DNA from: Butyrivibrio sp. VCD2006
Lineage (GTDB): Bacteria > Bacillota > Clostridia > Lachnospirales > Lachnospiraceae
DNA length: 64,000 nt
Reading direction: 5' to 3'
Assembly (NCBI RefSeq): GCF_000423925.1
Contig: NZ_AUIX01000001.1
Span: 1 to 64,000 of the forward strand
Shown here one piece after another: positions 61,201-64,000 of this stretch. A program made the position numbers and the translations under genes. The notes below the pieces were generated by a model. That model saw only the letters and a program-made list of their open reading frames with translations. It searched no databases and was not told where the DNA came from. Position 1 is the stretch's first letter. Every line of letters begins with the position of its first letter.

Positions 61201-64000
61201 AATATAGACTGGAATATCGGATACAGTTCCGTTTTATCTGTGATGCTAATAGAATCAGTATCAATTTTGGACACAAGCTGTCCCTTATCATCAGTAGGCG
61301 ACCCGGGAATTGTTATCGGAGTATACGACCATCCATAGAATGCATAACTAGGCGCACTGTTCTCGCTGCCCTGAGTATCATCATCATAGGCAACTGTTAC
61401 ATCACTTATTTGAATTGTGGCAACACCGTTAGTCTTTTCCCCTCTTCTAGTCTGTGCAACAGGGAACGACTGACTTGCTCCGTTATATTGATCGTGGAAA
61501 ATCACATATGCATAGTCAGCAAATTTTGCAAACACATATATTGTCTCAGTCTGAGTTACTTCAGGAATATCATCGAAGTCAAATTCCGTGGTTGAAAGAG
61601 ATGACGGTGTAAAATATGTTGTCTCTCCGATAGTTTCAGTAGTAACACCTGTTCCTTCAAACCACCCCGAGAACGTTGAAGTATCACTTCCTTGGAGTGA
61701 TGGAAGTCTCGGAACTACCAATTGTTCTGTATTATTCTTCAGCTTCTGAGTAAATGTTGTGCTTCCTGCATCTGTATAAATAGAGTATTCTATATATCTT
61801 GTATCTGTACTGCTTACATATGTAAAGAATCTGTATGTACGTAAAAATGTGCTGTCAGTATATACAAATACTGAGAATCCATCTGTCTCAAAATCAATAG
61901 ATCCATCATTTACTTCAAAATCCATGATGTTAGCATCTTCCGCATCATCAGGAATATGCACAACACAAAGATCCGCATCTTCTCTAAGCTCTGTGTCCAG
62001 AAGCTCCATGCTGACCCTGACACCTTCACCGGGCTGATACTCTTCTCCTGTGTCCGGATTTATCAGCTTGATGTCGAAAGGACGCGCAAATAGAAAGCTC
62101 TCAACTTCCTTTTCCTGAAGGTCAGCGCTTATCTGAACATAATCATCGTAATTATCATCGCCTTCAATAATCTCATCAACTGAAAGCTCAGCATCTCCGG
62201 GTATACCTGCTCTTCCATCGTAGGTAACGGTCACCTTAAATCTGCTGCCATCACTACACTCTACTACCTTCTCCTTTACTGTGTGAGCTACAAGGTATAC
62301 TGAAAATCCTGAGGTATTAAAGTTAATTGCTCCATCTTCAAGTGTAAATCCTACTGCCTCTGCCTCATCACCAAAGTGAGCAACAGAAATCATGCTGTCT
62401 TCATCATCCTCAGACAGATCATCCTGAAGCAGCCTTATTGATATATTCACATCCTTAGTAGGCTGATATTTATCTCCTGTCTCCTGATCTACAAAGGATA
62501 TGTCAAAGGCACGTGCGTATGTTAAAAGTCTGTCACCAATTCCAAGGCACTCTTTTCCTTCTTCAACATACTGATCGTATCCATCCCCGCCTTTTTCGAT
62601 TTCTTCTACTACAAGCTCAGCACCAGCAGGAATACCTGAAGCATTATCATAAGTTGCAACAATCTCATAAACATTGTCATCAGATGCTGTTACTACCTTT
62701 TCTTTAATAGGCTGAACAAAGACATAAACTGAAAAGCCGTCTGTTTCAAAGCTTACAGAATCCGCAGCCTCAATTACGGCAGTATTCTCTTCTGATTCCT
62801 GAGGCGCTTCTTCCTCTTCGTTCACCTTAACCTCAGTATTCAATACCTGCGCTTCATTGCTCTCTTCATTAAAGTGAACAGCCAATATCTCGTCATCTGA
62901 GAATACTTCGTTATTCTCATACAGCTGCTGCGTATTAACCTCAACATTTACAGAGGCTTTAGGCTGTATCTCTTCTCCGTCCTTGATTATCTTTATATCA
63001 AGAACCTTAACGCTTGCAACTTCCTCGCCTCCTATTTCAAGGGCATCTGTCGCACCATTAACGTACTCATCATATTTATCATCATCAGGAGTAAGCTCAA
63101 CAACCTGTACCTCTGCCCCCTCAGGGATTTCAGCATCTTCGCCATAAATGAGCTTAACGAGTTCCTCAGGAGAGTAAAGTTCTCCCGCAGAAATCTCTAC
63201 CTCATCTTCTTCCTCTTCTTTCTCTTTTGATTCTTCTTCATCTAATTCTTTGTCTTTTTCTTCCTCATCCGCCTTTTCAGGCTGTACCTGCGTTGCATCA
63301 TCAGTTACAGCATCCTGTTCACCGGGAGTTTCCCCAGGTGTAGTTTCTGCTGATGCATCATCCGTTGAAGATGCACCATCTGCAACAGATGTGTCATCCG
63401 ATGAAGCTGCATCGTTTGATGAGGCTTCGTCGCTTGATGAAGCTGCTTCTTCAGAAGTTGTTTCTGTTGATGCATCATTATTCTCATCATTTGTGTTTTC
63501 AGAGGATGCTTCTCCCTCCGGTGATGTGGCCGCACTATCCGGGGATTCTGATGTCTCTTCCCCCTGAACCTCAGCATCAGGCGTCTCCTGTGGCTGCTCA
63601 GCAGCCTCCTCCTGACTCTCTTCCTGAACTTCCGGCGCAGTCTCTTCCTGAACTTCGGATACAGCCTCTTCCTGTGTTTCTGCAGCTATCTCTTCCGTAT
63701 CTTCAGAAGGAGCTTCTCCCAATGCTTCCGGTTCAACCTCTTCCAAATCTTCAAAAAAAGCTTCGCCCAAAGATTCCGGCTCAATCTCTTCAGGTTCTTC
63801 AAAAACAACTTCTTCTATTTCAGGTTCCTGAGCACTGACATTAGCAGGTACTTCCCCTACTCCTTCCTGAGCTTCTCCGCCCATAGCCATAGCATTTATC
63901 ACGAAGAAGTTATTACTGTTTCTATTTTTAATGGATGCAGAACCGGAACCATCAGCGTTATAAATAATGTGCTCAGGTACAGGCCAATCGCCGTAATGAG
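55272..64000 (-). CDS. Giant multidomain surface protein (InlB B-repeats, Cna-B-type end), 5' end outside window
   Basis: At least 2909 codons: the frame stays open past the GTG at 63902 to the window edge, so the true start and any signal peptide lie outside. Numbered from 63902: Glu/Ser/Asp/Ala-rich acidic stretch (1-235); three tandem roughly 150-residue repeats (about 240-700) with IPxGAELxVxEI, ARxFDI and FxTxGFSVYV in common; a long series of Listeria-Bacteroides (InlB B-repeat) units with the GW motif (SGWFEG, AGWYAD, RGWFAD, VGWKIR) to about 1700; Thr/Arg-rich low complexity near 2090-2200; a DUF5979-like Ig fold; and a C-terminal Cna-B domain (RKEVKDKNKPIPGVVFDIHN core NKPIPGVVFDI). 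It ends at TSIEAWKN with no LPxTG or membrane helix, unusual for this kind of protein. Confidence 0.85.
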   Translation of the reverse strand, partial: HYGDWPVPEHIIYNADGSGSASIKNRNSNNFFVINAMAMGGEAQEGVGEVPANVSAQEPEIEEVVFEEPEEIEPESLGEAFFEDLEEVEPEALGEAPSEDTEEIAAETQEEAVSEVQEETAPEVQEESQEEAAEQPQETPDAEVQGEETSESPDSAATSPEGEASSENTNDENNDASTETTSEEAASSSDEASSNDAASSDDTSVADGASSTDDASAETTPGETPGEQDAVTDDATQVQPEKADEEEKDKELDEEESKEKEEEEDEVEISAGELYSPEELVKLIYGEDAEIPEGAEVQVVELTPDDDKYDEYVNGATDALEIGGEEVASVKVLDIKIIKDGEEIQPKASVNVEVNTQQLYENNEVFSDDEILAVHFNEESNEAQVLNTEVKVNEEEEAPQESEENTAVIEAADSVSFETDGFSVYVFVQPIKEKVVTASDDNVYEIVATYDNASGIPAGAELVVEEIEKGGDGYDQYVEEGKECLGIGDRLLTYARAFDISFVDQETGDKYQPTKDVNISIRLLQDDLSEDDEDSMISVAHFGDEAEAVGFTLEDGAINFNTSGFSVYLVAHTVKEKVVECSDGSRFKVTVTYDGRAGIPGDAELSVDEIIEGDDNYDDYVQISADLQEKEVESFLFARPFDIKLINPDTGEEYQPGEGVRVSMELLDTELREDADLCVVHIPDDAEDANIMDFEVNDGSIDFETDGFSVFVYTDSTFLRTYRFFTYVSSTDTRYIEYSIYTDAGSTTFTQKLKNNTEQLVVPRLPSLQGSDTSTFSGWFEGTGVTTETIGETTYFTPSSLSTTEFDFDDIPEVTQTETIYVFAKFADYAYVIFHDQYNGASQSFPVAQTRRGEKTNGVATIQISDVTVAYDDDTQGSENSAPSYAFYGWSYTPITIPGSPTDDKGQLVSKIDTDSISITDKTELYPIFQSIFWLSYNAGPSGSGATYVPAKYYYSGEGPTSLTVPVRSGYTFAGWYADATTDADGKVTSGSRISDENGVLLDGASGDTVLVSGGKLVLSGSTKLTADWAEARVQYSLVFWRQKATDAPDLADDAKTYDYAESITKYENSGVTVGVDAQYKNLSTGDYKGFHFDRCDDNKVVNSNGSTVLNVYYDRNVHTFTFRANNSTSSSSNANSPIVHTVRRLYGSDINNIWSFRGSNGINYPITGSSNNTSWEPINSSSFSGRLTRIAIMPDEDIAFYHTITRNTTRYFYYYVESLPGDTNIRTFDGRQFTLYTDLTNDFNRVIYDVDFWELEGYTRYKIGTQNGTDVTTTIRNGGTQGAQWNNSWNNILYFYYLRNEYTIDFYDSYTNSYAYVNGAQLGSIGIKYGYETKGYVPDDPSPVEILTGNTFVPREGCTFRGWFADKACSTRVFFENNDEYRNYTESKVLYDTMPTENIKVYAGWEEEYYLIQIDPNYGQLSSEEATWFWEKYNGDLVQEYTDVTRDYVESSSGTSYYVKRDRAYYNLGDEWTSQEEGLNRRANYTTSLDGVKDFTRYKYVQNAYRYAGWYEVDDQGNETLYNFNSPITHNLKLVLHWKRIGTYNVQYNPVVEQDGVTLTGTIDGGDSNETVFAELDGDDYSDNADVVVTRTAKAPEGYNFVGWKIRGDDSGKVYHPGESFIMKAKYTVSVGGKDVIYLDAVYTRIPTAKIIYDANCGIIDESIIDFGSPTEENAPTPSTTVDENAKTATIGQLVNNSAIRLSDGTGFSLGSAELMGWNTAPDRSGDHFDLNGDYYVDTEDPVTLYAEWRVKVYFDKNWPEAGWGGSWNDTDTQGNRIFTYDSDLDRYYTYVYVNNLVPVPSCIPESPDPTKMFYYWSRERYTEHPTQYNFNAPLTDGDVILYAHWDNVKSIPAHAVDTSEPTFVRKDEDWLVNGRNTVVDVSNEEVMLATATDVSPYVTGVSSDYEFAFTCVSNSVANCSEDKAITKVWYNINAGCVYVAYQNGLTGELDSDDEIYFVYFKNPKIVDIGYVWMNTDRSLSSVAVNQNAPLTAEVGNYSVNGNITAPLSYQTTTNYGYYAYAIGSVNATSDADLKQITEASGTNANRPILTTKNSWNGFRYSTDGNTWTNVGYEMKLYVVYFETIPYVLTLKEKTVGTQSDMEEYFTYNITIVENKTIVTQQQTRTQTRTRSIWTGGRWSDWSDYSGYQNVGVATTTTTSKEKEYPEPPDGPIQLKNGEKEAISLFYAPGNEERTVTNTTTSTSNNGNTETRTEYSTRTITTITQTITITQTKKTDFDVDNEAVDGNTGTAVGIEINERTYKYSTDPNDPAGSANGTLSNPNVTFTNIRKKIKVEIHVAVVDADEQGNTVIFQRDETMRTDGEDTTVNNSFDVEINYPTGDHTKVFDLDDEGILHDLPPIATVDTSGILKTGYDGYGFAGVAYGCEDADKKVELKWPRSTLDGITSLEKITYGKLVENKDNLYDLYFNQNKDFKVDEDFQDTDVHPLYRLYYVYYRLPKVVYVKESEGGVLTRVKGSLDGTNVVDNITYNGSEQTITSGLNKYSNGGLFAQEQLLPVTSDLFTISQTSSEYFNMLPLMDDDTNKLYLTYSMVGIGKTSDLTKITDLDGYVESGTGPNYAPLYLRLLDNQLQWSKDNVTWSNFIGEAPTIYAIYKEKGFHLNIAKVLKNWSGSSKDFKIRISSLAIMETVYEVEGTGAATITATPISVNDQTGETLPGTIDITVKSIGDLGTEGTNGNTIRAQDIQNSGVVIKGLAKGHYTISEILADGSGSFELEAEAGDKWEDIWEVYGTENPSTKVTRIKKDQIVKTTETEGKFMTLPELDFTELIIVGEGENAVASKMVLLVNTSDKTRRVILRKEVKDKNKPIPGVVFDIHNADGSLFEENCTSGSAGAYYVGEMPYGTFYIHEKSPSGGYYELKIYDKDDGSEYGVVELSTESKTSIEAWKN

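Noticed and set aside
61849-63838. Plus-strand open frames antisense to the acidic part of the giant protein
   Set aside because: Low-complexity shadows of Glu/Ser/Asp codons on the other strand, with no SD.

Overview
The window reads as chromosome of a Gram-positive anaerobe of the class Clostridia, most likely a Lachnospiraceae member close to Butyrivibrio or Pseudobutyrivibrio. This rests on the strong GGAGG-type ribosome binding sites, lipobox lipoproteins, an atpZ-atpI-atpBEFHAGDC operon, a GH120 xylosidase beside an oligosaccharide ABC transporter, large InlB/Cna-B type surface proteins and a propeller-GGDEF receptor. The organism call is inference from gene content. No rRNA, tRNA, CRISPR array or prophage was seen.

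Layout. 1-320 is the 5' end of a group II intron on the minus strand, next to a hairpin repeat that doubles as the clpX terminator. 384-3951 holds a ClpX-type unfoldase and an HtrA-type protease with a direct-repeat operator. 4155-10163 is sugar metabolism: galE, a UAP1-like nucleotidyltransferase, an aldose epimerase, a 2-hydroxyacid dehydrogenase and nagB. 10299-14188 is a small regulon: a fucose-isomerase-family gene, a LacI regulator and a DUF4867-like cupin gene, with the same operator just downstream of the -10 box of two promoters. A MATE pump and a PD-(D/E)XK-like gene follow. 17686-25365 is the whole ATP synthase operon, then aspS and a 1273-residue receptor joining an ECF-S-like membrane domain, a beta-propeller and GGDEF. 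31438-38630 carries a lipoprotein, a DUF4230 pair, and two paralogous secreted proteins around a DUF3990/XRE toxin-antitoxin-like pair with its own operators. 38960-46686 has SRAP, ABC-F, ClpA-ClpS and two cell-wall enzymes. 46922-52967 is a carbohydrate ABC transporter facing a GH120 beta-xylosidase. mgtE, preceded by a short leader ORF, and a giant surface protein open at the right edge finish the window.

The most unusual signal is a family of hairpin repeats, ten loci in 64 kb. Each has an arm CCCTCATCCG-stem-loop-ACCTTCCCC followed by a GC-rich central palindrome. Arm stems differ between copies by compensatory changes while the loop is nearly always GAA/TTC. Copies sit at gene ends, close to stop codons; two lie inside the ATP synthase operon; three contain internal arrays of 31-32 bp units. 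One pair of inverted copies tightly encloses a DUF559 endonuclease-like gene, the upstream arm apparently supplying its Shine-Dalgarno sequence and the downstream arm touching its stop codon. I propose that this is the coding, possibly mobilising, member of the family.
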